Shown here: positions 1 through 8,053 of the stretch, piece after piece
How the letters are laid out: every line of letters starts with the position of its first letter
Numbering within the stretch: position 1 is the first letter of the stretch
NCBI GenBank assembly: GCA_012519875.1
Contig: JAAYPL010000028.1
Coordinates: forward strand, 1-27,675
Reading direction: 5' to 3'
Origin: Clostridiaceae bacterium
GTDB taxonomy: Bacteria > Bacillota > Clostridia > Saccharofermentanales > UBA5734
DNA length: 27,675 nucleotides
Program-made: the position numbers and the translations under genes
Notes under the pieces: generated by a model
The model's input: only the letters and a program-made list of their open reading frames with translations
Told to the model about the DNA's origin: nothing
The model's database searches: none

Positions 1-1
1 G

Positions 2-94
2 GAAATCAAACGCATAGAGATGTGGCTGAATACTTATCCTCGAAAGATTTTGGATTACAGAACACCGTTAGAAGTATACAGGTTGGTTTCTTAA
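2..94 (+). mobile_element. IS30-family transposase, C-terminal fragment (runs off the left edge)
   Basis: An open frame enters from the left edge and gives 30 codons before TAA at 92-94. The peptide contains MWLNTYPRKILDYRTPLEVY, which matches the end of the IS30 transposase catalytic (rve) domain, where family members read roughly LN.RPRK.L.Y.TP.EVF. Only this C-terminal tail is visible, so I cannot tell whether the transposase is intact. It reads toward efp, and its stop lies about 58 bases before the proposed efp promoter. The family match rests on pattern recognition of a short stretch, but the motif is distinctive. Confidence 0.8.
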
Positions 95-125
95 CATTGG
101 GCGACACTTAATGTTGCATTCCGCG
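95..125 (+). repeat. Probable right end (terminal inverted repeat region) of the IS30-family element
   Basis: Just after the transposase stop comes GCGACACTTAATGTTGCATT (101-120). IS30 elements of Firmicutes usually end shortly after the transposase gene with an inverted repeat of the type ..CACTTA.TGTTGCAATT... The exact boundary is uncertain because the left end is outside the window. A short palindrome, TTCCGCGGAA (119-128), straddles the likely junction. No target-site duplication can be tested here. Confidence 0.45.
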
Positions 126-151
126 GAAAGCCAGGATGGGCCTGCTAAACC

Positions 152-181
152 TTGACGCTTCGGCTCGGCATGGACTAAAAT
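152..181 (+). promoter_or_regulatory. Promoter of the efp operon (sigma-A type)
   Basis: TTGACG at 152-157 and TAAAAT at 176-181 are separated by 18 bases, a good housekeeping promoter. It lies outside the likely IS end, about 60 bases before the efp start codon. It is the only good promoter seen for the twelve-gene run up to recN, because the internal gaps are 50 bases or less. Confidence 0.6.
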
Positions 182-240
182 AGGTACGAATTTGACCATC
201 ATCAAACGCCGGATGAAGCAAAAACGGAGGAAACAATATT

Positions 241-798
241 ATGATCAGCGCAGGCGAATTTCGCAACGGTGTCACCTTTGAGATGGACGGACAGGTCTTT
301 CAGGTCGTCGAGTTCCAGCATGTCAAACCCGGAAAAGGAGCGGCGTTTGTCCGGACCAAATATCGAAATGTCAAGACCGGTTCGGTTGTCGAACGTTCTT
401 TCAATCCAAGCGAGAAGTATGAAAGAGCCCAGCTTGACCGGGCTGATATGACCTATCTGTACACTGACGGTGATCTTTATCACTTTATGAATGTTGAAAC
501 CTATGAGCAGATCCCGTTTAGTGCCGAGGCTCTGGGTGAATCCCTTAAATTTCTCAAAGAGGAAATGGTTTGCAAGGTCCTGTCTTACAAGGGCGAGGTT
601 TTTGGAATTGAGCTGCCGATCTTCGTTGAGCTGGAAGTGACCGAATGTGAACCCGGCGTAAGAGGGGATACTGCTCAAAATGCCACAAAAAACGCCACCC
701 TGGAAACCGGTGCGGTCATCAAGGTTCCGTTGTTTGTTAATCAAGGAGACCGCGTCCGTGTCGACACCCGAACAGGCGAGTACATGGAGCGCGCCTGA
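241..798 (+). CDS. efp: Elongation factor P
   Basis: EF-P binds stalled ribosomes between the P and E sites and promotes peptide-bond formation at polyproline stretches. The protein is 185 residues, the normal length, with the KOW-like N-terminal domain and two OB-fold domains. The tip loop reads HVKPGKGAAFVRTK, with Lys32 at the position that carries the modification in bacterial EF-P. The C-terminal signature lies near residues 150-180 (GAVIKVPLFVNQGDRVRVDTRTGEY, split here as GAVIKVPLFVNQG then DRVRVDTRTGEY). The start is ATG with GGAGG at 226-230. It is the first gene of the run. In spore-forming Clostridia the spoIIIA operon often follows efp; here an Asp23 gene begins 8 bases after the stop. 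Confidence 0.98.
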   Translation: MISAGEFRNGVTFEMDGQVFQVVEFQHVKPGKGAAFVRTKYRNVKTGSVVERSFNPSEKYERAQLDRADMTYLYTDGDLYHFMNVETYEQIPFSAEALGESLKFLKEEMVCKVLSYKGEVFGIELPIFVELEVTECEPGVRGDTAQNATKNATLETGAVIKVPLFVNQGDRVRVDTRTGEYMERA

Positions 799-806
799 TT
801 ATTGCC

Positions 807-1184
807 ATGGCTGATTATCCGCAAGCCTCAATTAAGGGCGAACGAACCATGTCTCGTGGGTTCGTCGCTCAGTATGCCGCCGAAGCCGCGCTGCAGACGC
901 CGGGTGTCGCCGGTCTGGATACCAGCAACATTGTTCTTCTGAAAGAATCGATCGGTGCCTTGCATGAAGGTAAAGGCGTCAAGGTGGACTTTCACGAAGG
1001 CAACGAGGAGATGGTCGCCATCACTGTTTATCCGATTATTTATTTTGGCAATATCATCCCGGAGGTGGCGTGGAGTCTGCAGGAACAGGTTAAGTCGGAC
1101 GTTGAAAAATATACCGGCCTGGTGGTTGAGGCCGTCCACGTCCACGTCAAAGGAGTTGTGACCAGGGAAGGAGACAAAAAATGA
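807..1184 (+). CDS. Asp23/Gls24-family envelope stress protein
   Basis: This 125-residue protein belongs to the Asp23 (alkaline shock protein, Gls24) family, whose members lie at the inner face of the membrane in Gram-positive bacteria, anchored through AmaP. The family pattern is clear: FVAQYAAEAALQTPGVAGL near residues 18-36, then VDFHEG..MVAITVYPIIYFGNIIPEVAWSLQEQV, and the closing YTGLVVEAVHVHVKGV. The start at 807 has no visible ribosome binding site and probably depends on coupling to efp. An internal ATG at 849 has a weak AAGGG upstream but would cut into the conserved N-terminus. Its stop overlaps the start of the AmaP-like gene by 4 bases. The molecular role of the family is poorly defined. 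Confidence 0.88.
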   Translation: MADYPQASIKGERTMSRGFVAQYAAEAALQTPGVAGLDTSNIVLLKESIGALHEGKGVKVDFHEGNEEMVAITVYPIIYFGNIIPEVAWSLQEQVKSDVEKYTGLVVEAVHVHVKGVVTREGDKK

Positions 1185-1732
1185 ACCAGCTTGTTCGCTT
1201 TACACTTATTGTTCTGGCATTTATTTTAGCTGTCTTTTCTCTCGTCCTGATGATGATGATGTTCTTCGATTCCGTTTATGCGGGAATGTTGGATTTCCTG
1301 ATCACCCTGCCGGGCCGGGCATCATCGAGGATCATCGTCATTTTCCTGGCCTTGTTTGTGCTTGTTGTCAGCGTGGTAACCATGGTTTATGGGATCATGA
1401 GCGGCCGGTTGCGCCGTACCCGGATTCGAAGCACTGAGATCGGCAACATTGATATTGGTGTGGATGCTATCGAAAGCATTGCGTTAAATGCCGCCAAATC
1501 GGCGCAATGCGGTATAAAAACCGCCAAAGCGCGCGTGGCGCCTTTCAAGGGGGATAAAATTTCCATTCAGATCAGCGCGGTGCTGTATTCGGATGTTGAG
1601 GTGCCGGCCATGATGGCCAAAGTCCAGGATCGGATCAAGAAGGATGTGGAACGGTATACCGGTATTCAGGTGGCGCAGGTCGTCGTCAGGGTCAGCCGGG
1701 TAGAACCGGTAGCCGCCCGCATTGAACGGTAA
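1181..1732 (+). CDS. amaP: AmaP-like alkaline shock response membrane anchor protein
   Basis: This is a 183-residue membrane protein with two predicted membrane segments at about residues 7-28 and 50-72. A basic patch (RLRRTR, about 76-81) is followed by a cytosolic Asp23-like domain that ends in VERYTGIQVAQVVVRVSRVEP. The end resembles that of the upstream Asp23 protein (VEKYTGLVVEAVHVHVKGV). In staphylococci AmaP tethers Asp23 to the membrane; the same role is inferred here from topology and from the asp23-amaP-DUF2273 order. The start codon overlaps the asp23 stop (ATGA), with GGAAGGAG just upstream. The gene symbol is by family and context, not by close identity. Confidence 0.82.
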   Translation: MNQLVRFTLIVLAFILAVFSLVLMMMMFFDSVYAGMLDFLITLPGRASSRIIVIFLALFVLVVSVVTMVYGIMSGRLRRTRIRSTEIGNIDIGVDAIESIALNAAKSAQCGIKTAKARVAPFKGDKISIQISAVLYSDVEVPAMMAKVQDRIKKDVERYTGIQVAQVVVRVSRVEPVAARIER

Positions 1733-1737
1733 ATAAT

Positions 1738-1974
1738 ATGAGAAAGATCTGGCAGCAACTTGCCGAAAACCTGAAAAATAAAAGCCCCGGTTCCATCGGC
1801 GCTTTGGTCGGCTTCGTGCTGGCGTTGTCTTTGGTTATTTTTGGCATTCTCAAGACGCTGTTCTTGATTGGAATGACCGTGCTTGGTTATTTTTTAGGGG
1901 TTCGTTATTTCCGCAATCGACAAGCTTTTTTGGACCTGCTGGATAAAATTTTACCACCCGGCATGTTCCGGTAA
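1738..1974 (+). CDS. DUF2273-family small membrane protein
   Basis: This 78-residue protein has two hydrophobic segments, about residues 19-37 and 39-55, joined by a short turn and flanked by basic residues (VRYFRNR after the second). This layout and its place right after amaP match the DUF2273 family, which travels with asp23 and amaP in many Firmicutes. It starts 5 bases after the amaP stop and ends 10 bases before nusB. The function is unknown; a role in the membrane Asp23 assembly is inferred only from gene order. Confidence 0.78.
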   Translation: MRKIWQQLAENLKNKSPGSIGALVGFVLALSLVIFGILKTLFLIGMTVLGYFLGVRYFRNRQAFLDLLDKILPPGMFR

Positions 1975-1984
1975 GGGGGAAAAT

Positions 1985-2386
1985 ATGAGTCGTCGCGTGG
2001 CTCGCGAAAAAGCCTTTATGCTGCTATATCAGCTGGAATTACAAAAAGGAGATGAAGAAGACCAGATCACGACGTTTCTTGTGGACAGGGACGTCAAAGC
2101 CCAGGATCAGTCGTACATGATGGCGCTGGTACGGGGGGTTCGTGAGCGTCAGATTGATCTGGATGCGCAATTTGAGCCTTTGCTGAAACGCTGGAGCAAA
2201 GAGCGACTGCCCAAAATTGATCTGATTATTTTAAGACTGGCGATCTTTGAGATGCTTTACGGAGACGATGTTCCGGCCAGTGTAGCCATATCCGAAGCGG
2301 TCTTGCTGAGTAAAAAATTTAGCAGCGAAGAATCAAGATCCTATATCAATGCCATACTAGGGCGCATTAGCGGAGGGACTACATGA
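1985..2386 (+). CDS. nusB: Transcription antitermination factor NusB
   Basis: NusB works with NusE (ribosomal protein S10) in antitermination complexes, chiefly on rRNA operons. The 133-residue protein is of normal size and all-helical. It begins SRRVAREKAFMLLYQLELQ, and has the conserved tail PKIDLIILRLAIFEMLYGDDVPASVAISEAV (split as PKIDLIILRLAIFEML, then DVPASVAISEAV) plus FSSEESRSYINAILGRI. AGGGGG lies just ahead of the ATG. The final codons overlap the xseA start by 4 bases (ATGA), suggesting translational coupling. The nusB-xseA-xseB order is standard in Firmicutes. Confidence 0.97.
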   Translation: MSRRVAREKAFMLLYQLELQKGDEEDQITTFLVDRDVKAQDQSYMMALVRGVRERQIDLDAQFEPLLKRWSKERLPKIDLIILRLAIFEMLYGDDVPASVAISEAVLLSKKFSSEESRSYINAILGRISGGTT

Positions 2387-3594
2387 GCCAACCCATTTCT
2401 GTTGCTCAATTAAATCGTTATGTTGCCACTCTTCTGGAGCAAGACGGTAATCTCAATCCGGTACTGGTTCGGGGCGAGATTTCGGGTTTTAAGGCATACT
2501 CATCCGGTCATTTGTACTTTACGCTAAAAGATGATGAAGCCGCAGTCGGTTGTGTTATGTTCAAGGGCCATGCTGTCCGCCTGCGCTTTCGTCCAACCGA
2601 TGGTCTGAAAGTCGTTGTAACCGCGAAAGCGTCGATTTACGACCGGGATGGCCGTTTTCAGCTCTATGTTCAGAGCATGACGGCTGACGGCGTTGGGGAT
2701 CTATACCTGGCCTTTGAGCAGCTGAAAAGCAAACTGGAGGCCGAAGGCCTGTTTGATCCGGATCACAAAAAACAACCGCCATTACTGCCCCGATTAATCG
2801 GTGTGGTCACATCGCCCTCGGGTGCGGTCATTCGCGATATTTTGCAAGTCCTGACCCGACGCTTCCCGAATTTTCGTTTGCAGTTGATACCGGTCGCGGT
2901 TCAGGGAGAGGGGGCGGCGGCGGCCATTGCTGCCGCGATCGATCGCTTCAACGCATTGGGTCAGGCCGACGTTCTGATTGTCGGCCGCGGCGGTGGCTCG
3001 ATGGAAGATCTCTGGGCTTTCAATGAAGAGGTTGTTGCCCGGGCGGTCTATCGTTCGAAGATTCCTGTTATTTCCGCGGTTGGTCATGAGACCGATTTTA
3101 CAATTTGCGATTTTGTGGCCGATGTTCGTGCATCAACGCCATCGGTAGCCGCGGAATTGGCTGTTCCGGTCAAGAGCGAACAGGAAAATTTAATCCTGCA
3201 AGCCCAAATCCGCCTCAGGCAAGCCTTGAGCCGCCGGCTGGAACGACAGCGGCTGCGGCTTGATCACCTTTTGGCCAGCCGGATCCTGCGCCGTCCTTTG
3301 GAAATAACAGATCGACGTCGCCTGGACGTCGACCGTCTGGTTCAACGGTTGGTAACCGTGATGCAGACTCAAGTTCGCCAGGCGGAACGGCGGTTTTCCA
3401 TTCTCTCAGGTAAACTGGATGCCTTAAGTCCCCTCAAGGTTCTTGCACGGGGATACGGCGTCGTGACAAGGACAGCAGACAACAGCGTGCTTTTATCGAC
3501 TGCGTTGGTCAAACCGGGTGAAAACATCGAGGTCTGGCTGCGTGACGGAATAATCAATTGTGATGTCCGCCAAGTGCGGGACTGGAGGCAGTAA
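2383..3594 (+). CDS. xseA: Exodeoxyribonuclease VII large subunit
   Basis: XseA is the catalytic subunit of exonuclease VII, which degrades single-stranded DNA to oligonucleotides and acts with several XseB subunits. The 403-residue protein has the N-terminal OB-fold DNA-binding domain (about residues 5-100, including VRGEISGFKAYSSGHLYFTL). The catalytic domain follows, with GVVTSPSGAVIRDI, IVGRGGGSMEDLWAFNEE and AVGHETDFTICDFVADVRASTPS (shown here as AVGHETDFTICDF and VADVRASTPS). A long helical region comes after it, and the terminal segment holds LARGYGVV. GGAGGG precedes the ATG, which overlaps the nusB stop. The stop is followed after 1 base by xseB. Confidence 0.97.
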   Translation: MSQPISVAQLNRYVATLLEQDGNLNPVLVRGEISGFKAYSSGHLYFTLKDDEAAVGCVMFKGHAVRLRFRPTDGLKVVVTAKASIYDRDGRFQLYVQSMTADGVGDLYLAFEQLKSKLEAEGLFDPDHKKQPPLLPRLIGVVTSPSGAVIRDILQVLTRRFPNFRLQLIPVAVQGEGAAAAIAAAIDRFNALGQADVLIVGRGGGSMEDLWAFNEEVVARAVYRSKIPVISAVGHETDFTICDFVADVRASTPSVAAELAVPVKSEQENLILQAQIRLRQALSRRLERQRLRLDHLLASRILRRPLEITDRRRLDVDRLVQRLVTVMQTQVRQAERRFSILSGKLDALSPLKVLARGYGVVTRTADNSVLLSTALVKPGENIEVWLRDGIINCDVRQVRDWRQ

Positions 3595-3595
3595 A

Positions 3596-3871
3596 ATGAG
3601 TATAGATGATCCGACCGATAATCTTGATGACAATTTAGCGGAACTGCGTAATCTTAATTACGAAGAGGCGCTGAAAGAACTTGAACAGACTGTTAACAGT
3701 TTGGAATCCGGTGATATCAGCCTGGAGGCGTCCATGGCTCTTTTTCGTCGGGGAATGGCCCTGACCGAAATTTGTGCCGGGAAACTTCGGGAAATTGAGC
3801 GCCAAATCACGGAGCTCATTGAAAAATCCGACGGCAGCATTGATGAAAAGCCTTTTGGCGAGGATGCCTGA
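3596..3871 (+). CDS. xseB: Exodeoxyribonuclease VII small subunit
   Basis: XseB is the small helical subunit that binds the XseA helical arm and completes exonuclease VII. The 91-residue protein has the family core NYEEALKELEQTVNSLESGD, then ISLEASMALFRRGMALTEIC. I chose ATG 3596 because GGAGG at about 3583-3587 is well spaced for it and it sits 1 base after the xseA stop. An in-frame ATG at 3560 would add 12 residues encoded inside xseA and is less likely. The N-terminal 17 or so residues (acidic, DDPTDNLDDN) are longer than in many homologues. The stop shares one base with the ispA start. Confidence 0.95.
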   Translation: MSIDDPTDNLDDNLAELRNLNYEEALKELEQTVNSLESGDISLEASMALFRRGMALTEICAGKLREIERQITELIEKSDGSIDEKPFGEDA

Positions 3872-4767
3872 TGAATTCGTTCAACGAACAATTCACCGCA
3901 CTGCAAACGCGCGTGGAGCAATGGTTGCCGCAGTACTTTCCGTCAATTCCTGATGATGAAGGCGGCCTTGTGGTTGAGGCGGCCCGTTATAGTCTTTTAG
4001 GTGGTGGGAAGCGAGTTCGTCCGGTATTGCTTTTAGCTACGTCGGCAATGCTGCAATTGCCTGAAACGGAAGCCATGCCTTTTGCCTGTGCACTGGAGAT
4101 GATTCATACTTATTCCTTGATTCATGATGATCTGCCCAGCATGGATGATGATGATTTGAGGCGAGGACGACCGACCTGCCACGTTGAATTTGGCGAAGCC
4201 GTTGCCATCCTGGCAGGAGACGCGTTGCTTAACAGGGCCTATGAAGTGATGTTGTCGGCGATTCGTCCCGACCGACCGGGTACAATTCAAGCGGCCCGCT
4301 ACATTGCCGAAGCCGCCGGCAGCAGAGGCATGATCGGCGGGCAAATCCTTGATTTGTCGGCGGCAGGCCATGTCTTGACCTTAGATCAATTACGTGTTTT
4401 ACATGGCAAAAAGACCGCAGCTTTGTTGAAAGCCGCAGTCATTGCCGCCGTCCTGTTAACCCAACAGACCTCGTCGATTCATGATGCGCTGCAGCGTTAC
4501 GCTGATGGCATCGGCTTGGCATTCCAGATCCAAGATGACATTCTGGATACAACAGCCGATCGTCTTACCTTGGGCAAAAGCGCCGGCAAGGATCATCGTG
4601 ACGGCAAACCGACCTATGTCAGTCTGCTCGGCCTTTCCGAAGCGCGCCGCCAGCTTGCATTGACCGTCGAGGAAGCCAAAGATGCTCTTCGGCCTTTGCT
4701 TGAGGCTGGATTGACGATTGATTTTTTGCATGATCTGGCCGATTACTTCCAGATCCGTACCAGTTGA
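3871..4767 (+). CDS. ispA: Short-chain polyprenyl diphosphate synthase (farnesyl/geranyl diphosphate synthase)
   Basis: This enzyme condenses isopentenyl diphosphate with allylic diphosphates to make farnesyl (or geranyl) diphosphate, the precursor of undecaprenyl and other prenyl lipids. The 298-residue protein shows GGGKRVRP (44-51), the first Asp-rich motif DDLPSMDDDDLRRGR (86-100), GGQILDL (156-162) and the second Asp-rich motif QIQDDILD (219-226). The DDxxxxD form of the first motif is typical of bacterial FPP synthases. The exact chain length cannot be settled by eye. The start overlaps the xseB stop (TGATG), and dxs starts 1 base after its stop, so the two isoprenoid genes are likely co-translated. 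Confidence 0.94.
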   Translation: MNSFNEQFTALQTRVEQWLPQYFPSIPDDEGGLVVEAARYSLLGGGKRVRPVLLLATSAMLQLPETEAMPFACALEMIHTYSLIHDDLPSMDDDDLRRGRPTCHVEFGEAVAILAGDALLNRAYEVMLSAIRPDRPGTIQAARYIAEAAGSRGMIGGQILDLSAAGHVLTLDQLRVLHGKKTAALLKAAVIAAVLLTQQTSSIHDALQRYADGIGLAFQIQDDILDTTADRLTLGKSAGKDHRDGKPTYVSLLGLSEARRQLALTVEEAKDALRPLLEAGLTIDFLHDLADYFQIRTS

Positions 4768-4768
4768 T

Positions 4769-6652
4769 ATGAAGGCTTTCGATCAAAAATCAGAGCAAAC
4801 GCTGCTGGAAAACCTGCAGCTTCCCGATCAGTTAAAATCACTTTCAAAAGCTGAGCTTATGCAGGTCGCCGGTGAAATCCGGGATCTGATCATCCGCACT
4901 GTGGCTCGCAACGGCGGGCATCTGGCCTCCAACTTAGGTGTGGTTGAATTGACCATGGCTTTGTTGCTGGAATTTGAGCCGGAAAACGATCGTATTATTT
5001 TTGATGTGGGGCACCAAAGTTATACGTGGAAGATTTTGACCGGCCGACTGGATCGTTTTTGCACACTGCGGCAAAAAGAAGGGCTGTCCGGATTTCCGAA
5101 ATGCTGTGAAAGTCCCTTTGATTGTTTTAATACCGGCCACAGCAGCACTTCGATCTCGGCTGCTCTTGGACTGAGTCGAGCCATGAGGAGATTGGGGAAA
5201 GCCGGACGAGCCGTCGCCGTGATCGGTGACGGTGCGCTGACGGGAGGCATGTCCTTTGAGGCATTGAACGACGCCGGACAGGCTGGTGAAAATCTGCTGG
5301 TTATTCTCAATGACAATCAGATGTCAATTGGTCGCAACGTCGGCGGTTTGTCACGTCATTTGGAAAAGTTACGTATCTCTCCCAACTATATCCGGTTCAA
5401 GTCGGGGGTTGATGCTTTGCTGCTGAAAACACCGTTGATCGGCCGGCGGATCTATAATCTTCTGCAAATGTTCAAACGATATGTACGCCAGCTCTTCCAA
5501 CGTCAAGGGATCTTCTTTGAGCAGCTCGGCTTTCGCTACTACGGTCCTATTGACGGGCATGATCTGGACGGCCTTCGCCGGCACTTACGCTCGATCCGTC
5601 TGCTTAAAGGCCCGGTTTTGCTGCATGTATCAACTCAGAAAGGAAAGGGCTATTCTTTTGCCGAGGAATCACCTGATGTCTACCATGGCGTGGCGCCTTT
5701 CGTCATTGAAAACGGCGTGGCCAACGGTATGAGCGGCGGCCGTACTTTTTCGGAAACGTTTGGTCGATCCCTATCCGATTTGGCGACAAAAGATCCTAAA
5801 ATCTGTGCGATTTCTGCAGCGATGACGGCCGGAACCGGCCTTTCGGATTTTGCCAGACGGTTCCCGGATCGATTCTTTGATGTCGGAATTGCGGAACAAC
5901 ATGCGGTCACGATGGCTGCCGGCTTGGCTGCCGGTGGCATGAAGCCTTTCGTTGCGCTGTATTCCACCTTTTTGCAAAGAGCGTATGATCAATTGCTCCA
6001 TGACATCTGTTTACAGAAGTTGCCGGTGGTCCTGAACATCGACCGTGCCGGACTGGTCGGCGAGGACGGCGAAACACACCAAGGGATTTATGATCTGAGC
6101 CTTCTGCTACCCTTGCCGAGTCTTGAGGTTTTCTGCCCGCCGGATTGCCGCAGATTGGACGAAGTGCTGACCTATGCCAGCACAGCCAAGCATCCTGTTG
6201 CCGTCCGATATCCGCGGGGCCAAGAATGGCCGGATCCGTTGCCTGAAAAGTTATCTTTACGAACCACGCAGGTCAGGAGCGGAAAAGACATATCAATTGT
6301 TGCCTTGGGCACAATGGCCGGCCCCTGTTTGCGTGCTGCCGAGCTGCTTGCCGCCCAAGGTTTCCAAGTCGAAGTTATTGCGGTGGTTTGTGCCAAACCG
6401 GTCGATCTTCAACCAATATTGCGGTCGATCGCCATAACCGGCCGAATTCTGGTTGTGGAAGAGGTCGTGGCAACCGGTGGCTTTGGTCAAATGATCCTGC
6501 CGGAGCTATTGACTCAAAACCCGATGATCCGCGCCTCGATTCTGGCGATTGATGAAGGCAAGGCTTCACAGGGAAGCCGGCAACAGTTGCTGGAAGCACA
6601 AGGGTTGACACCGGAAGGAATTGCCGCACGGGCAAAGGATCTCATGCTATAA
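4769..6652 (+). CDS. dxs: 1-deoxy-D-xylulose-5-phosphate synthase
   Basis: DXS joins pyruvate and glyceraldehyde 3-phosphate, using thiamine diphosphate, in the first step of the MEP isoprenoid pathway; the product also feeds thiamine and pyridoxal synthesis. The 627-residue protein has NGGHLASNLGVVELT (48-62), DVGHQSYTWKILTGR (79-93) and the thiamine-binding GDGALTGGM (153-161) followed by NDNQMSIG. Later come YYGPIDGHD, the transketolase-like pyrimidine-binding domain (FFDVGIAEQHAVTMAAG) and GEDGETHQG. I chose ATG 4769, directly after the ispA stop; a longer frame from 4718 would lie inside ispA. There is no strong ribosome binding site, consistent with coupling to ispA. A tlyA-type gene often follows dxs in Firmicutes but is absent here. 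Confidence 0.97.
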   Translation: MKAFDQKSEQTLLENLQLPDQLKSLSKAELMQVAGEIRDLIIRTVARNGGHLASNLGVVELTMALLLEFEPENDRIIFDVGHQSYTWKILTGRLDRFCTLRQKEGLSGFPKCCESPFDCFNTGHSSTSISAALGLSRAMRRLGKAGRAVAVIGDGALTGGMSFEALNDAGQAGENLLVILNDNQMSIGRNVGGLSRHLEKLRISPNYIRFKSGVDALLLKTPLIGRRIYNLLQMFKRYVRQLFQRQGIFFEQLGFRYYGPIDGHDLDGLRRHLRSIRLLKGPVLLHVSTQKGKGYSFAEESPDVYHGVAPFVIENGVANGMSGGRTFSETFGRSLSDLATKDPKICAISAAMTAGTGLSDFARRFPDRFFDVGIAEQHAVTMAAGLAAGGMKPFVALYSTFLQRAYDQLLHDICLQKLPVVLNIDRAGLVGEDGETHQGIYDLSLLLPLPSLEVFCPPDCRRLDEVLTYASTAKHPVAVRYPRGQEWPDPLPEKLSLRTTQVRSGKDISIVALGTMAGPCLRAAELLAAQGFQVEVIAVVCAKPVDLQPILRSIAITGRILVVEEVVATGGFGQMILPELLTQNPMIRASILAIDEGKASQGSRQQLLEAQGLTPEGIAARAKDLML

Positions 6653-6702
6653 TATGATTCGTACGTGATCAATGATTCCTGATTAGCGAGTTGGGAGGAA
6701 CC

Positions 6703-7563
6703 ATGCGCATCGGGCTTTATTCAAATCCTGACAAAGATCCGGGCTATTCTTTGGCGAAACGGGCCGCGGGTTATATTCGGCAGGCGGGTGCGACCGCGGT
6801 TGCCGGCCCCGAGTATGACGGGTCCTTGTTGGCTCAGTCGGGACAGGTCGAGTTGGCGGATTATGGCACCTGTGATCTGGCGATCTGTTTGGGGGGAGAT
6901 GGGACCTTTCTATCCCTTGTTCACTTGGTGGGTCATGAATCCATACCGGTGATAGGGGTCAATCTTGGCAGTGTCGGCTTTTTGCCGGAAATACTTCCCG
7001 ACCGGCTGCAACCTGCGATTGCACGACTGGTGTCCGGCGATTATCAGCTGGAACAGCGAATGATGCTGGATGTCTCATGCTTTGACCGTAATCAAGTGTT
7101 GTTGGGCGAGGGTTTTGCCCTCAATGACGCGGTTGTTTCTCGTGGCGCTTCAGCCAGAATCGTAACCCTTGAATTGACGATCAATCAGGAAACCGTTGAT
7201 CGAATACCCGGCGATGGCCTGATTATTTCTACTCCCACAGGTTCCACAGCCTACTCTCTTTCCGCCGGCGGTCCGATCATTCATCCGGAGCTGTCCCTGA
7301 TATTGATTACACCGATTTGCCCGCATACGTTGCATAACCGGAGCTATATTGCCTCCGACCGCAGCCGGATTGTCGTCAAAGTCGGAGATTATCCCTATCA
7401 GGCCGTGGTTTCCATTGACGGTCGACGGGATATCTACATTGAAAGCGGTGGAACTGCCGTCATACGGCGATCAACCAAATCTTTGCCAATTATTCGATTG
7501 GGAGACGATAATTTCTATGTTGCTTTGCCGCAAAAAATCCAAGCCAGAGGGAGAGCCAGATGA
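6703..7563 (+). CDS. nadK: NAD kinase
   Basis: NadK phosphorylates NAD to NADP using ATP or polyphosphate. The 286-residue protein has the catalytic GGDGTFL motif (64-70), GVNLGSVGFLPE (85-96), ALND (139-142) and GDGLIISTPTGSTAYSLSAG (170-189), the diagnostic NAD-kinase block. I chose ATG 6703 because GGGAGG lies 7-8 bases upstream; a TTG at 6691 would overlap that site. The 50-base gap after dxs is the largest in this operon and shows no terminator. The stop overlaps the argR start by 4 bases. The nadK-argR-recN order is standard in Firmicutes. Confidence 0.97.
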   Translation: MRIGLYSNPDKDPGYSLAKRAAGYIRQAGATAVAGPEYDGSLLAQSGQVELADYGTCDLAICLGGDGTFLSLVHLVGHESIPVIGVNLGSVGFLPEILPDRLQPAIARLVSGDYQLEQRMMLDVSCFDRNQVLLGEGFALNDAVVSRGASARIVTLELTINQETVDRIPGDGLIISTPTGSTAYSLSAGGPIIHPELSLILITPICPHTLHNRSYIASDRSRIVVKVGDYPYQAVVSIDGRRDIYIESGGTAVIRRSTKSLPIIRLGDDNFYVALPQKIQARGRAR

Positions 7564-8051
7564 GAATGTCAAAAAGTGAACGACAAGCCAGACTGCTGCA
7601 ACTGATTCGCGAATCTGATATCAGCACGCAGGAAGAACTGGTCGTCGAATTAAATAAAATCGGCTTGGAAGTTACTCAGGCTACGATCTCCAGAGATATC
7701 AAGGAATTGGGTATCATTAAAGTTACCTCCGGTCATGGTCTGCAAAGATATGTTCCCATGGAACGAAGCGGTGAAGTCGCGTCCGGTCGCCTGATGAAGG
7801 TATTTTCCGAAGCTGTCATTCAGGTTGATTTGGCTGTTAATCTGGTCATCATTAAAACTTTGCCCGGAATGGCTCAGGCTTGTGCCTCAGCCTTGGACTC
7901 AATGCGTCTGCCTGAGGTGGCCGGCAGTATTGCCGGCGATGACACGGTTTTTGTCGCGGCGCGATCCGCCGAGCAGGCAGCTGCCTTGAGTCAGACACTG
8001 AGTCGAATTGCTTTGAAGGGTCTAAGTGACAAAAGCTCTCCACGTGACTGA
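7560..8051 (+). CDS. argR: Arginine repressor ArgR/AhrC
   Basis: ArgR is an arginine-responsive hexameric DNA-binding regulator of arginine synthesis and breakdown. The 163-residue protein has the winged-helix domain (about 5-70) with the recognition region VTQATISRDIKELGIIKV. The C-terminal oligomerisation and arginine-binding domain holds GSIAGDDTVFVAA (122-134), whose paired Asp residues contact arginine in known members. ATG 7560 overlaps the nadK stop and has GAGGGAG about 7 bases upstream; ATG 7566 in frame is possible but less well spaced. No arginine genes are in the window, and no clear ARG-box pair was identified. Confidence 0.96.
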   Translation: MRMSKSERQARLLQLIRESDISTQEELVVELNKIGLEVTQATISRDIKELGIIKVTSGHGLQRYVPMERSGEVASGRLMKVFSEAVIQVDLAVNLVIIKTLPGMAQACASALDSMRLPEVAGSIAGDDTVFVAARSAEQAAALSQTLSRIALKGLSDKSSPRD

Positions 8052-8053
8052 TT

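Noticed and set aside
119..128. Palindrome TTCCGCGGAA as an operator
   Set aside because: It is short, lies at the likely IS end, and there is no second copy in the window.
202..744. 180-residue minus-strand open frame over efp
   Set aside because: It is a shadow of efp, which has all expected motifs and a good ribosome binding site.
6653..6702. Terminator or promoter between dxs and nadK
   Set aside because: The 50-base gap has no stem with a T-run and no paired -35/-10 boxes, so I treat dxs and nadK as one operon.
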